A stretch of 64,000 nucleotides of DNA from Ramlibacter sp. (GCA_016713005.1 JADJPY010000012.1:1-64000), one strand, 5' to 3'. Shown: positions 27,068 through 36,009, counted from the first letter of the stretch. Numbers and translations are program-made. The notes: generated by a model from the letters alone, not told the origin.

Positions 27068-28033
27068 ATGCAAAGAAGAACCCTCGCACTGTCGATCGCC
27101 GCGCTGCTGCTGGCTTGGGCGGCTCCCGCCGCCGCGCAAACGGGCGCCCGGCCGGTACGCATCATGGTGCCGTTCTCGCCTGGTAGCCAGACGGACTTGG
27201 TGGCGCGCCTCATCGCCAAGTCATTGGAGCAGCATCTCGAGCAGCCAGTGATCGTGGAAAACCGGCCCGGCGCCGCCGGCACGGTCGCCGCGCAAGCGGT
27301 GCTGGCGCAGCCGGCCGACGGCCACACGCTGATGATGGTGTCGTCCGCCTACGCCGTCCTGGCGGCTTCCGGCCGCAAGCTGCCCTACAGCCCTGAGCGC
27401 GACTTCGATATCGTGGGCGTGGTCGCGCGCTCGGCCAACGTGCTGATCGCGTCGAAGGCCAGTGGCTTTCGCACAGTCGCCGAGATAGTCGCGGCGGGCA
27501 AGGCGGCGGGGCGCCCGGCGCTGAACTTCGGCTCGTCTGGAGTGGGCTCGGGCACACACCTGAACGCCGAATACTTCGCCACTGCCACGGGCATCCGCAC
27601 CGTGCACATCCCTCTCAAGGGCGGGCCGGAAATCTTGAACGAGGTCATGAGCGGCCGCGTCGAGTTTGCCTTCGTGCCGCCCAGCCAGGTGCTTTCGTCG
27701 GGAACGGAGCGGCTGTCCATGCTGGGTATCACCGGGCAAAAACGCGTGCGCCAGCTCCCCGATGTGCCGACCGTCAACGAGGCCGGTGTGAAGGGCTTCG
27801 AGTACTACCTCTGGTATGCGCTGATGCAGAAGTCCGGCACCCCGCCGGCGGCGGCTCAGCGCCTGAGCGTGGCGCTGGCGCGTTCGCTGGTCGACCCTGC
27901 GGTGATGCAGCCCTTCGATTCGCTAGGAATCGAAGGCATGCGGCTGAACCTGGAAGCGGCCCGCGGATTCATGCGCACCGAGATTGCGGCCAACAAGTCG
28001 CTGATTCAATCCCGCGGCCTGCAAATTGAATGA
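27068..28033 (+). CDS. Tripartite tricarboxylate transporter receptor (Bug family)
   Basis: 321-residue periplasmic binding protein. The signal peptide ends at PAAAQ (residue ~23). Bug signatures are IMVPFSPGSQTDLVARLIAK, VENRPGAAGTVAAQ and PLKGGPEILNEVMSGRVEFA. No TctAB permease genes accompany it, as is common for Bug proteins, which may act as orphan receptors. It starts 11 bp after dctM. It gives the operon a second kind of solute receptor. Confidence 0.92.
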   Translation: MQRRTLALSIAALLLAWAAPAAAQTGARPVRIMVPFSPGSQTDLVARLIAKSLEQHLEQPVIVENRPGAAGTVAAQAVLAQPADGHTLMMVSSAYAVLAASGRKLPYSPERDFDIVGVVARSANVLIASKASGFRTVAEIVAAGKAAGRPALNFGSSGVGSGTHLNAEYFATATGIRTVHIPLKGGPEILNEVMSGRVEFAFVPPSQVLSSGTERLSMLGITGQKRVRQLPDVPTVNEAGVKGFEYYLWYALMQKSGTPPAAAQRLSVALARSLVDPAVMQPFDSLGIEGMRLNLEAARGFMRTEIAANKSLIQSRGLQIE

Positions 28034-28040
28034 ATCCCAA

Positions 28041-28946
28041 ATGAACCAACGCATCGCCTTCATTGGACTGGGCGCGATGGGCGCGGCCATGGCACAACAA
28101 ATGGTCCAAGCCGGATTAACGGTGACGGGCTTCGACCTGCGGCCCGAACCTATGGCAAGGCTGGTGGCCTGCGGAGGCTGTAGCGCCAGAGGGCCGGACC
28201 AGGCTGCCCGAGGGGCTTCGGTCGCCGTGATCATGGTGCATGACGCAGCGCAAGCGGAGAAAGTCTTGTTCGGCCACGACGGTGTGGCCGCGGCGATGGA
28301 CCCTGGCGCCGTGGTGTGGATGGCCAGCACGATCACCCCCGACGCCGCGCGTCAATTCGAAAGTCAACTGGCCGCTCGCGGCCTGCTGTTGCTCGATGGC
28401 CCGGTCAGCGGCGGCTTGACCGGCGCGCAAGAGGGTGACCTGACCGTAATCGCCGGCGCCAGCCTGGCCGCGCTGGCGGCGGCCGACGAGGCGGTGCGCG
28501 CCTGCGCTTCCCATGTGTTCCACGTCGGCGAGGTGGGCACGGGCTCCACCGTCAAGATGATCAATCAGTTGTTGGTGGCTTCGCACCTGGTGCTCGCTGC
28601 TGAAGCCGTCGCCTTGGGTGTGAAGGCGGGGGTGAATGCCGCGCAGCTGGTGGAGGTGGTGATGCGCAGCGCCGGTACCTCCCGGATGTTCGAAAAGCGC
28701 GCCCCGCGCATGGTCTCGGGTGACGCCACGCCGCACTCGACTGTGAAGACCTTCCTGAAGGACCTGAACATCGCGCTGGATGCGGCACAGAAGCTGAAAT
28801 TTCCGACGCCAATGGCCGCAGCAGCACACCAAATATTCATGATGGCTGCTGGCTGTGGCTACGCGGACGAAACTGATACGCGCGTGCTGCGAGTGTATGA
28901 GCAGATGGGCGGTGTAAGGGTGGCGGTGGCGGGGGGCGAAGCATGA
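28041..28946 (+). CDS. Beta-hydroxyacid dehydrogenase, L-threonate/3-hydroxyisobutyrate dehydrogenase-like
   Basis: 301 residues. The N-terminal Rossmann motif (FIGLGAMGAAMAQQMVQAG), the substrate loop DGPVSGGLTGAQ and the catalytic lysine in GSTVKMINQLL (about residue 172) are present. The C-terminal helices (GDATPHSTVKTFLKDLNIAL) resemble LtnD/YgbJ, which oxidise L-threonate or related C4 acids at C2. Tartronate-semialdehyde reductase is an alternative. It overlaps the aldolase gene by 4 bp (ATGA), so the two products likely act on consecutive intermediates. Confidence 0.87.
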   Translation: MNQRIAFIGLGAMGAAMAQQMVQAGLTVTGFDLRPEPMARLVACGGCSARGPDQAARGASVAVIMVHDAAQAEKVLFGHDGVAAAMDPGAVVWMASTITPDAARQFESQLAARGLLLLDGPVSGGLTGAQEGDLTVIAGASLAALAAADEAVRACASHVFHVGEVGTGSTVKMINQLLVASHLVLAAEAVALGVKAGVNAAQLVEVVMRSAGTSRMFEKRAPRMVSGDATPHSTVKTFLKDLNIALDAAQKLKFPTPMAAAAHQIFMMAAGCGYADETDTRVLRVYEQMGGVRVAVAGGEA

Positions 28947-29632
28947 ACGCTTTCAAGCAAATGCTGCGAAACCGGGAAACCTGTAGCTTGGTAAATGTCG
29001 ACCACGCCAGTCCCAGCTTGGTGCAGTTCCTCGCCCGCACAGGAGTGGACGCGGTCATGTTCGATTGCGAGCAGGGCAACCCCAGCTTCGAGGACGTAGA
29101 GAACATGAGCCGCGCGGCACGACTGCACAAAGTGCCCGCTGTGGTGCGCATCCCGTCGGCTGAGCCGTGGACCATCGAGCGCTATGTGATGAGAGGCATC
29201 GACGGCATCGTGGTACCGCGGCTGGACACGGCGGCGCAGGTCGCCCGTGCGGTGGCAGACATTCGCTACGCGGCTCCTCGTGACTTCGACGCCACGGCGG
29301 TCCTGGTCCAAATTGAATCGGTCAGCGCCGTGCGCGAGCTCGAGGGCTTTCTGGCCATCCCCGAGATCGACTGCTTTTTCATCGGCGCGGTGGATCTGTC
29401 CAAAAGCATGGGTTTCGCAGGTGACTACGGCAATCTCGAGGTTCTGCAGGAGATTGACGGGGTGATCGAGACGATCCTGCAAGCGGGACGCTGTGTGGGC
29501 TGCCTGGTTAAAGAGCACGATTTACAGACATGGCATGCCAAAGGCGCGACCATGCTTTACACCCACGTGAACGATTTCATCGCTATGGGCGCCCGCCAGT
29601 GGCGCGACATGGCCCACATCCACCCCCGTTGA
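28943..29632 (+). CDS. HpcH/HpaI-type aldolase
   Basis: 229-residue class II (metal-dependent) aldolase of the HpcH/GarL family. Visible are VMFDCEQGNPSFEDVEN, the PSAEPWTIERYVMRGIDGIV strand-loop and VQIESVSAVREL with the metal-binding glutamate, followed by FFIGAVDLSKSMG with the metal-binding aspartate. Family members split 2-keto-3-deoxy or 4-hydroxy-2-keto acids to pyruvate and an aldehyde. The aldehyde dehydrogenase encoded downstream could take up the aldehyde product. Substrate unknown. Confidence 0.87.
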   Translation: MNAFKQMLRNRETCSLVNVDHASPSLVQFLARTGVDAVMFDCEQGNPSFEDVENMSRAARLHKVPAVVRIPSAEPWTIERYVMRGIDGIVVPRLDTAAQVARAVADIRYAAPRDFDATAVLVQIESVSAVRELEGFLAIPEIDCFFIGAVDLSKSMGFAGDYGNLEVLQEIDGVIETILQAGRCVGCLVKEHDLQTWHAKGATMLYTHVNDFIAMGARQWRDMAHIHPR

Positions 29633-29642
29633 GGAGACAGTG

Positions 29643-30644
29643 ATGACAGTAGTGAAATCCGTTCTTCGTTCCATCGGCGCCTGCGTTCTCACAAGTTCCG
29701 CGTTGCTGGCGTCGGCCCAGACGCAGCTGAAGCTGGCTTCGGTCTACCCCGAAGACAGCTTCCACGTGCAGAACCTTCGAAAGTTCGCCGACGACGTAGA
29801 CAGAGCCACTGCCGGCAAGCTGAAGATCGAGGTGCATTCGAACGCATCGATGATGAAGGCGGCGGAGATTTACCCCGCCGTGCGGGAAGGCAAGGTCGAG
29901 GCGGGCGAGGTCATCATGTCCAGCCTGTCCAAGGACATCCCGCTGTTCGCGATCGATACGCTTCCTTTTATCGTTACGGGATACGCCGACGCGAAGTCCA
30001 TGTGGGAAGCGTCACGCGAGGCCTCCCAAAAGGCCATGGACAAGCAGGGCGTAACACTGCTATACACCGTGCCTTGGCAGCCGCAAAACCTCTATTCCGT
30101 CCGCAAGATTGAGAAGGCGGACGACTTCAAAGGTCTGCGGCTGCGCCACTACAGCCCCACCACGGAGCGCATAGCCCAATTGCTGGGTGCCACGCCGGTT
30201 GTCATCCCGGTTCAGTTGGACGAGATGACCAAAGCGATCTCCGCTGGGCAGCTCGACCTGATGCTCACCTCCAGCTGGACCGGCGTGCAAACGAAGTCGT
30301 GGTCAAAGATGCCTTACTACTACAAAGTAAGCGCCTGGATACCCAAGAACGTGGTGTTCGTGAACAAAGCCAAATTCGACTCACTGCCCGCTGACCAAAA
30401 AGCGGCAGTAGTGAGGGCGGCGCAAATGGCAGAAGTGCGCGGGTGGGCCTTGAGTCAGTCGCTCGACGAAAAGCTGGAAGCCGAACTTGCAGCTAACCGC
30501 ACGACCGTCACTCGGCTCGAGCCGGGAGTGCTGCGATTCTTCGATCGCGTCGGCGAGCAAATCTCGAAAGACTGGATCAAGCAGGCGCCGCCGAGTGACG
30601 TGCGCGTGCTCACCTCCTACATGATTCGCCGGTCTACGAAGTAG
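29643..30644 (+). CDS. TRAP-type substrate-binding protein (second DctP of the operon)
   Basis: 333 residues with a signal peptide ending SAQTQ. The fold is seen in LKLASVYPEDSFHVQNLRKF, FKGLRLRHYSPTTERIAQLL (ligand arginine) and QLDEMTKAISAGQLDLMLTS. It has no permease genes beside it and probably shares the DctQM pair encoded at 25262-27056. The preceding ATG-like start at 29640 is GTG; ATG 29643 has GGAGA upstream. Confidence 0.88.
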   Translation: MTVVKSVLRSIGACVLTSSALLASAQTQLKLASVYPEDSFHVQNLRKFADDVDRATAGKLKIEVHSNASMMKAAEIYPAVREGKVEAGEVIMSSLSKDIPLFAIDTLPFIVTGYADAKSMWEASREASQKAMDKQGVTLLYTVPWQPQNLYSVRKIEKADDFKGLRLRHYSPTTERIAQLLGATPVVIPVQLDEMTKAISAGQLDLMLTSSWTGVQTKSWSKMPYYYKVSAWIPKNVVFVNKAKFDSLPADQKAAVVRAAQMAEVRGWALSQSLDEKLEAELAANRTTVTRLEPGVLRFFDRVGEQISKDWIKQAPPSDVRVLTSYMIRRSTK

Positions 30645-30739
30645 CAGCGCGAGTTCGCCTTGATCTCCAGTTGACGCGGCGAGCGTCGGCGTGGGGGAGC
30701 CCACTTTTCACTGAAATGGATATTAATAGGAAGACGGAA

Positions 30740-32491
30740 ATGAAGAGAGATATTGAAAGCCCCGTGAAGCTGATGCTCACGGGAGGTGAAGCCGTCGCTC
30801 GCATGTTCAAGGCCTACGGAGTCGGACCGATCTTTGGCATGGGCGGCTTCCAGTTGCTGCCGTTTTACGATGCCTGCCGCCGACTGGGTTTGAAACACAC
30901 CTTGATCAATGACGAGCGGTGTGGTGCGTTCGCCGCCGATGCTTATGCTCGCGTCACTAACCGCGTCGGCGTTGTGGATGCTACTTTGGGCCCCGGCGCG
31001 ACCAACCTAGTGACCGGCTTGGCGGAGTCGTTCAATGCCGGCATGCCGATTGTGGCCTTGGTGGCCGATGCGCATCGCGACTACGCCTGGAAGAACATGA
31101 CCCAGGAAGCGCGCCAACTCGAAATTCTGCGGCCAGTCGCCAAAGAAGTGATCCGGATCGAGTCGATCAAGCGGATCCCCGAACACATCCGCCGCGCGTT
31201 CGCTGTCGCCACGTCGGGCCGGCCCGGCCCGGTGGTGGTGGCGCTGCCGGAAGACGTGTCGCACGGCGAGCACGAGTTCGATGAAGCCGAGTTGTGGGCC
31301 GATGAGCATACCGCCATTGCGCAGGCGCGTCGCTCGCGTCCGGACGGCGACGACTTGCAGCGCGCCGCCGAGATGGTGGCAAATGCGCACCGCCCGCTGT
31401 TGCTGGCCGGCGGCGGCATCCACATCTCCCAGGCGTACGAGGCGCTGTACGCACTGGCTTCCGGCGAAGGCATTCCGGTGGCCCACACCATGAGCGGGAA
31501 GGGCGCCATCGCCTGCACCGACCCGCTGTCGGCAGGCGTATTCGGCCGCTATGATCGCATCGCCAACGACCTGGTCGCCGATGCGGACTGCCTGATCGTG
31601 GTGGGCTGCAAGCTGGGCGAGATCGCGACCAAGCGCTTCTCCATCATGCCTAGAGGCACACCGCTCATTCACATCGACATCAGCGCCGAAGAGATCGGTC
31701 GGACCACTCGCGCCGACGTGGCCCTCGCTGCCGATGCACGGCTGGCGCTGCAGGACCTGTTGGTGGCACTGGGTGATGGCGCGGCGCGCCGGCTGCGCCG
31801 CCAGGCCTACCTAGCCGAGATCCCAGTGAAGATGGCGCAGTGGAACGAGACCGCACGGGACCGGACCACGTCGAAGGAAAGCCCGATCAATATCGGCCGG
31901 ATCATGGGCGAGCTCAACCGCAACCTGCCGGCGGACGCGGTGCTGGTGGCCGACGGGGGTTTCGCCGCTCACTGGGGCGCGCTGCTGTTTGACACGAAGC
32001 GCGCGGGCCGCGGCTTTGTGGCGGACCGCGGGTTCGCCTCGATCGGCTACGGCGTCCCGGGTGGCATGGGCTGCCAGATCGGTGTGGAACCGGGCCGCCG
32101 CGTAGTGGCGCTGACCGGCGACGGCGGCTTCAACATGACCATGGGCGAGATGGAGAAGGCCAAACGGATCGGCGCCAACTTTGTGCTATGCGTATTCAAC
32201 AACGCGGCCTCGGGCTACGTCAAAGCTTTGCAGCACTCAGTGTACGGAGCGGGCAACTATCAGTCGTCCGACCTGCACGAACTCAACTATGCGGAAATTG
32301 CCACCCACCTCGGCTGCCTGGGCATTCGTGTGGACGATCCCGACAAGGTGGCCGAGGCGCTTGCCCAAGGGCTAGCCAATACCAGTTCCCCAACAATCAT
32401 CGACCTGATCGTCACACGCGACCCGGCGCGCATGCTGCCGGCCGCGGACAACCGCACGTTGAAGGTCGTCAAGGGCGACCGTCCGGTGTAA
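30740..32491 (+). CDS. Thiamine-diphosphate-dependent enzyme (acetolactate synthase/oxalyl-CoA decarboxylase superfamily)
   Basis: About 583 residues. The pyrimidine domain holds the catalytic glutamate in INDERCGAFAADAYARVT; the PP domain has the ThDP-Mg motif GDGGFNMTMGEMEKAKRIGA ending in NN. A central Rossmann-like domain lies between them. ATG 30740 has AGGA upstream; 30716 is an alternative start. The superfamily includes carboligases and 2-oxoacid decarboxylases, and the exact reaction cannot be read from the sequence. In this operon it may decarboxylate or condense the oxo-acid made by the neighbouring dehydrogenase or aldolase. Confidence 0.87.
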   Translation: MKRDIESPVKLMLTGGEAVARMFKAYGVGPIFGMGGFQLLPFYDACRRLGLKHTLINDERCGAFAADAYARVTNRVGVVDATLGPGATNLVTGLAESFNAGMPIVALVADAHRDYAWKNMTQEARQLEILRPVAKEVIRIESIKRIPEHIRRAFAVATSGRPGPVVVALPEDVSHGEHEFDEAELWADEHTAIAQARRSRPDGDDLQRAAEMVANAHRPLLLAGGGIHISQAYEALYALASGEGIPVAHTMSGKGAIACTDPLSAGVFGRYDRIANDLVADADCLIVVGCKLGEIATKRFSIMPRGTPLIHIDISAEEIGRTTRADVALAADARLALQDLLVALGDGAARRLRRQAYLAEIPVKMAQWNETARDRTTSKESPINIGRIMGELNRNLPADAVLVADGGFAAHWGALLFDTKRAGRGFVADRGFASIGYGVPGGMGCQIGVEPGRRVVALTGDGGFNMTMGEMEKAKRIGANFVLCVFNNAASGYVKALQHSVYGAGNYQSSDLHELNYAEIATHLGCLGIRVDDPDKVAEALAQGLANTSSPTIIDLIVTRDPARMLPAADNRTLKVVKGDRPV

Positions 32492-32550
32492 ATGTCAATG
32501 ATGGAAAAGACTGCCACGATGAATCTATGATCCAACGCCAAGAGTCGACT

Positions 32551-34065
32551 ATGAAGCATCCGCTCGATGCTCTCCACGACCCCAGTCTGCTAAAGACCGA
32601 CGCGCTGATCAACGGCGAATGGGTCAAGGGGGAGTCACGCTTCGACGTGCATGACCCCAGCAACGGCGTAAAACTGGCCGACGTGGCCAACCTTGGACCG
32701 GTGGAAGCCGAAGCGGCGATTGCCGCCGCCAACGCCGCCTGGCCGGCATGGCGCTCCAAAACCGGCAAGGAGCGCAGCATCATCCTGCGCAAATGGTTTG
32801 ACCTGCTGATGGCCAACCAGGAGGACCTGGGCCGCATCATGACGGCCGAGCAGGGCAAGCCCTTCGCCGAGGCCAGGGGCGAAGTGGCTTATGGCGCCAG
32901 CTTTGTGGAGTGGTACGCCGAGGAAGCCAAACGCACCAACGGCGAGACCCTGCCGCAGTTCGACAACAACCGCCGCCTGATGGTGATCCGCCAGCCCATT
33001 GGCGTCTGCGCCGCCATCACGCCGTGGAACTTCCCTCTGGCCATGATCACGCGCAAGGTGGCCCCGGCGCTGGCCGCCGGTTGCCCGGTGGTCATCAAGC
33101 CCGCCGAGCTGACGCCACTGACCGCGCTGGCCGCCGCCGAGCTGGCCATGCGCGCCGGCATTCCGGCGGGCGTGCTGAACCTGCTGACGGCCGACGGCGC
33201 CAACAGCATTGCCGTGGGCAAGGTGTTCTGCGCCAGCGACACGGTGCGCCACATCAGCTTTACCGGCAGCACCGAGGTGGGTCGCATCCTGATGGCGCAA
33301 AGCGCCCCCACGGTGAAGAAGCTGGCGCTGGAGCTGGGCGGCAACGCGCCCTTCATCGTGTTTGACGACGCCGACGTGGACAGCGCCGTCGAAGGCGCCA
33401 TGGCCAGCAAGTACCGCAACGCCGGCCAGACCTGCGTGTGTGCCAACCGCATCTATGTGCAGGACGGCGTGTACGACCAGTTTGTGGAAAAGTTCGCGGC
33501 CAAGGTCAAGGCGCTGAAGGTGGGCAACGGCTTTGAAGACGGCGTGGTGCAGGGCCCGCTGATCGAAGACGCGGCGGTGGAAAAAGTGCAGCGCCACGTG
33601 GCGGACGCCGTGGCCAAAGGCGGCAAGGTGGTGGCCGGCGGCAAGAAGTTGCAGGGCCAGTTCTTCGAGCCCACCGTGGTGGCCGAGGCCACCGCCGACA
33701 TGCTGTGCGCCCGCGAAGAAACTTTCGGCCCCTTCGCGCCGGTGTTCCGCTTCAAGACCGAGCAGGAAGCCATTGACGCGGCCAACAACACCGAGTTCGG
33801 CCTGGCCAGCTACTTCTACAGCCGCGACGTGGGCCGCATCTTCCGCGTGGGCGAGGCGCTGGAGTACGGCATGGTGGGCGTCAACGTGGGCATCATCGCC
33901 ACCGAACATGTGCCCTTTGGCGGCGTCAAGCAGTCTGGCCTGGGACGGGAAGGCGCGCACTATGGCATGGACGAATACTTGGAGATCAAATATCTGTGCT
34001 TAGGCGACGTGCTCGTGCTACGCGCCGAACGCCCACGCAGTGTCGAAGACAGTCTTGTCTGTTGA
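32551..34065 (+). CDS. gabD: NAD(P)+-dependent aldehyde dehydrogenase, succinate-semialdehyde dehydrogenase type
   Basis: 504 residues. Motifs are the cofactor-site ITPWNFPLAMITRKVAPALA, SFTGSTEVGR, the catalytic glutamate in LALELGGNAPF and the catalytic cysteine in NAGQTCVCANRI. The sequence is of the GabD type, which also covers sulfolactaldehyde and other small semialdehydes. Family proteins usually end soon after YLEIKYLC; here a 17-residue tail follows and the stop lies in what may be the end of an IS21-like remnant, suggesting a rearranged 3' end. It is the last gene of the operon. Confidence 0.9.
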   Translation: MKHPLDALHDPSLLKTDALINGEWVKGESRFDVHDPSNGVKLADVANLGPVEAEAAIAAANAAWPAWRSKTGKERSIILRKWFDLLMANQEDLGRIMTAEQGKPFAEARGEVAYGASFVEWYAEEAKRTNGETLPQFDNNRRLMVIRQPIGVCAAITPWNFPLAMITRKVAPALAAGCPVVIKPAELTPLTALAAAELAMRAGIPAGVLNLLTADGANSIAVGKVFCASDTVRHISFTGSTEVGRILMAQSAPTVKKLALELGGNAPFIVFDDADVDSAVEGAMASKYRNAGQTCVCANRIYVQDGVYDQFVEKFAAKVKALKVGNGFEDGVVQGPLIEDAAVEKVQRHVADAVAKGGKVVAGGKKLQGQFFEPTVVAEATADMLCAREETFGPFAPVFRFKTEQEAIDAANNTEFGLASYFYSRDVGRIFRVGEALEYGMVGVNVGIIATEHVPFGGVKQSGLGREGAHYGMDEYLEIKYLCLGDVLVLRAERPRSVEDSLVC

Positions 34066-34364
34066 TTCATCAGCACAACTGAGCCAGTGATCACGTCGAA
34101 GCTTGAGCCACTGGGTTGATGGATTCTTTGGTTACTCGATTGTGGATACGTCTATCGGGTCTGCTGTTTTTCGATCTGCTTTCTGAGCTTTGCTGCGTTG
34201 CTTTGGCGGCGCCGCGCCAGCGGCATTGGAATGCTTGAATCGCCAGCTCTCGTTGCCCGTCTCCACGATGTAGCAGTGATGCCTCGTCATCCACTGGATG
34301 CGAGGCTCACGCTATAGCGGAGTTTCCTTCTCAAGAAATTCATTGTCTACGGAAGCCGCCGCCC
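34066..34364. other. Junction between accessory segment and pldA
   Basis: 299 bp without an intact gene. It holds an IS21-type istB tail (34132-34311) and, at 34061, a TGTTGA tip that could be the element's end. The native terminator of pldA is not here; it lies at 21905-21931. Confidence 0.5.
34132..34311 (-). pseudogene. IS21-family IstB C-terminal remnant (different element)
   Basis: Reading the minus strand gives MTRHHCYIVETGNESWRFKH followed by a lysine-rich tail and a stop at 34132. The IstB proteins of the two full copies end with a similar HHCHIVETGNESYRFRN, so this is the tail of another, diverged IS21-family element. The rest of that element is missing. Confidence 0.65.
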
Positions 34365-35551
34365 TCAAAACTCTACCAGGCTCAGCCCCAGGCTGAACAC
34401 GGTGCGGCGGAAGTTGTAGTCGATCAGGCTGTCGCCGTAGCCGCTGAACAGGCTGGCGTGCAGGCGCAGCCCGCTGTTGGGGTTGCTGCCCAGGGCGCGC
34501 ATCCAGTCCAGCCGGACCGATCCACCGCCACCGGTGCTCATGGGGTGGCGCAGGGTCATCCCCAGCGTGTGGGTCTTGTTCAGCGCCCAGCTGGCGGACA
34601 GTTCGGCGCGGCCGATGCGGCTGCTGATGTCGGGGTTGTCGTCCTGGCTGGATTTTTCGGTCACGCGCTGCCACACGCGGGCCTGCAGCTGCCAGCGGTC
34701 GTCCTTCTCGAACGCAGCCATCAGGTAGATGCGGTTCCAGCTGCGCGACAGCGGCAGGCTTTGCCCGTTGGACTGGTGCACCAGCCCGATGCCGCCCAGC
34801 CGCTGGCGCCAGCCGCCCGGCCACATCGTGTCGATGGGGTAGATGTAGACCACCTCGGGCTCGTGGTCGGTGTTGCGGAAGGGTCGCGAGATCCCGCCGT
34901 TGAACAGCTGCCAGTAGCTTTGCGAGGTGTAGCCAAACCACAGTGAGTCGCGCTTCACCGGCTCGTTGGCCGTCAGCAGGCCCTGGACGATCTTGGTGCG
35001 CACCGACAGCTGGATCTTCATCTCCGCCGGGCGGTAGGCCGTGGGCGCCAGTGCGCTGTGCCCCGCGGCGGGCGAGGTGGGCTGGGTGTTGACGCTGTTC
35101 GCGCTGGTCCACATCAGGCTGATGGGGCGGTAGCCGCGGATCTCGAACGTGTCGCAGGCGCTGCCTTTTTCCAGATCCCAGAAGCGCGAGAGCACCGAAT
35201 AGCCGGCGTCGCGGCAGCCTTCGGTGGCCGGGGATGCTATGGTATTTGTAGCAGATACCCCAGTATTGGCGGGGGCTGCGGGCTGATTTGATGCCAAAGC
35301 CGCAGCTGGGGCCGCGGCGGGCACGCCGACGGCCTGCGCGGCGCGCTGCGCATCGGCCCAGCGCCGGAAGCAGGCCAGTTGCCCCGCGTCGTCGCCCCGC
35401 ATGGCCTGGCAGGCTTCCCAGCCGGCGGGCGCGCCGGCCAGGGCGGGGGCTGGAGGGGCGGGGGCTGAGGGGGCGGCAGTTGGCTGGGCCAGCGCCCCGC
35501 CGCCGCCAGCAAAAGTGCCAGTGCAAGGTTGCGGGTCAGGTTGGCTTTCAC
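34365..35551 (-). CDS. pldA: Outer-membrane phospholipase A (PldA), frameshifted after the signal peptide
   Basis: Outer-membrane beta-barrel enzyme that hydrolyses phospholipids with Ca2+ as a dimer. GTG 35551 overlaps the stop of the preceding gene (GTGA) and opens a signal peptide (LTRNLALALLLAA). The mature frame (GWEACQAMRGDDAGQLACFR, then barrel strands such as LRLHASLFSGYGDSLIDYNF, ending LSLVEF) is offset by one base; the shift lies near the C4 run 35495-35498. HPMSTGGGGSV probably holds the active-site region (catalytic His-Ser with neighbouring Asn). One dispersed repeat (35236-35290) lies in the linker on the opposite strand. Confidence 0.85.
35236..35290 (+). repeat. Dispersed GCTAT...TAGC repeat, copy R1 (inside pldA, opposite strand)
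   Basis: Matches the family pattern: GCTAT, a T-rich centre, TAGC, about 17 variable bases, then GGGGGCTGCGGGCTGATT. Here the repeat runs opposite to pldA, so it encodes the linker PAAPANTGVSATNTIASPAT. Confidence 0.75.
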
Positions 35552-36009
35552 AGGCCGCCGATCCTGCGCATCACAAACGCGTGGCGCGTGTCGCTGCCCG
35601 CGCGGCGCCAGTGGCCGCGTATCTCCCGCCCGCACGATGACTCGCTCACCTGGCCTGTCCATACGGCGTCGATGGTAACGCCGCCGGCCGATTCGTCGAG
35701 GTTGAGTTCGCCGTCGTCCACGTCACCGGCCACCAGCGCGCGCGCGCCGTCGCGGTTGACGGCGCCGGCCACGCTCTGGCGCAGCTCGGGGTGGGGCTCC
35801 AGCAGCAGGGTGGCGGGGGGCAAGGTGTCAAAGGTGGCGCGCCACAGGCCCACCACGTCGGCGCTTTGCACGGCCTGAGGTGCGGGGCAGGCCGCCGGGG
35901 GCGGATTTTCAGGCCTGTTTTGGGCTCTGGCCCCCATGGGGTGGACCTGGAGTGCTATAAAAACAATAGCAAACAGGATGCCACGAAGGGCGCTGGAGGG
36001 CGCGTTCAC
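35548..36009 (-). CDS. Exported protein of unknown function
   Basis: 153 residues. The signal peptide (residues ~10-29, ending GARA-Q) is encoded almost wholly by a dispersed repeat (35913-35970). The mature part has two cysteines (AACPAP and SSCGRE) that could form a disulfide, and the motif GLWRATFD followed by beta-rich sequence. ATG 36009 overlaps the helicase stop (ATGA) and the stop overlaps the pldA start (GTGA), so the three genes are one transcript. I do not recognise the family. Confidence 0.75.
   Translation of the reverse strand: MNAPSSALRGILFAIVFIALQVHPMGARAQNRPENPPPAACPAPQAVQSADVVGLWRATFDTLPPATLLLEPHPELRQSVAGAVNRDGARALVAGDVDDGELNLDESAGGVTIDAVWTGQVSESSCGREIRGHWRRAGSDTRHAFVMRRIGGL
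35913..35970 (-). repeat. Dispersed repeat copy R2 (encodes the signal peptide of the 35548-36009 protein)
   Basis: On the minus strand: GCTATTGTTTTTATAGC, 17 variable bases, GGGGGCCAGAGCCCAAAA. Translated from the first GCT it gives AIVFIALQVHPMGARAQNRP, covering the hydrophobic core and the AxA cleavage site. Confidence 0.85.

Noticed and set aside
23319..34065. Sulfoquinovose Entner-Doudoroff pathway, suggested by lactonase, aldolase and GabD-type dehydrogenase
   Set aside because: The sulfoquinovose dehydrogenase and the sulfogluconate dehydratase are missing, and the dehydrogenase present resembles threonate dehydrogenase.
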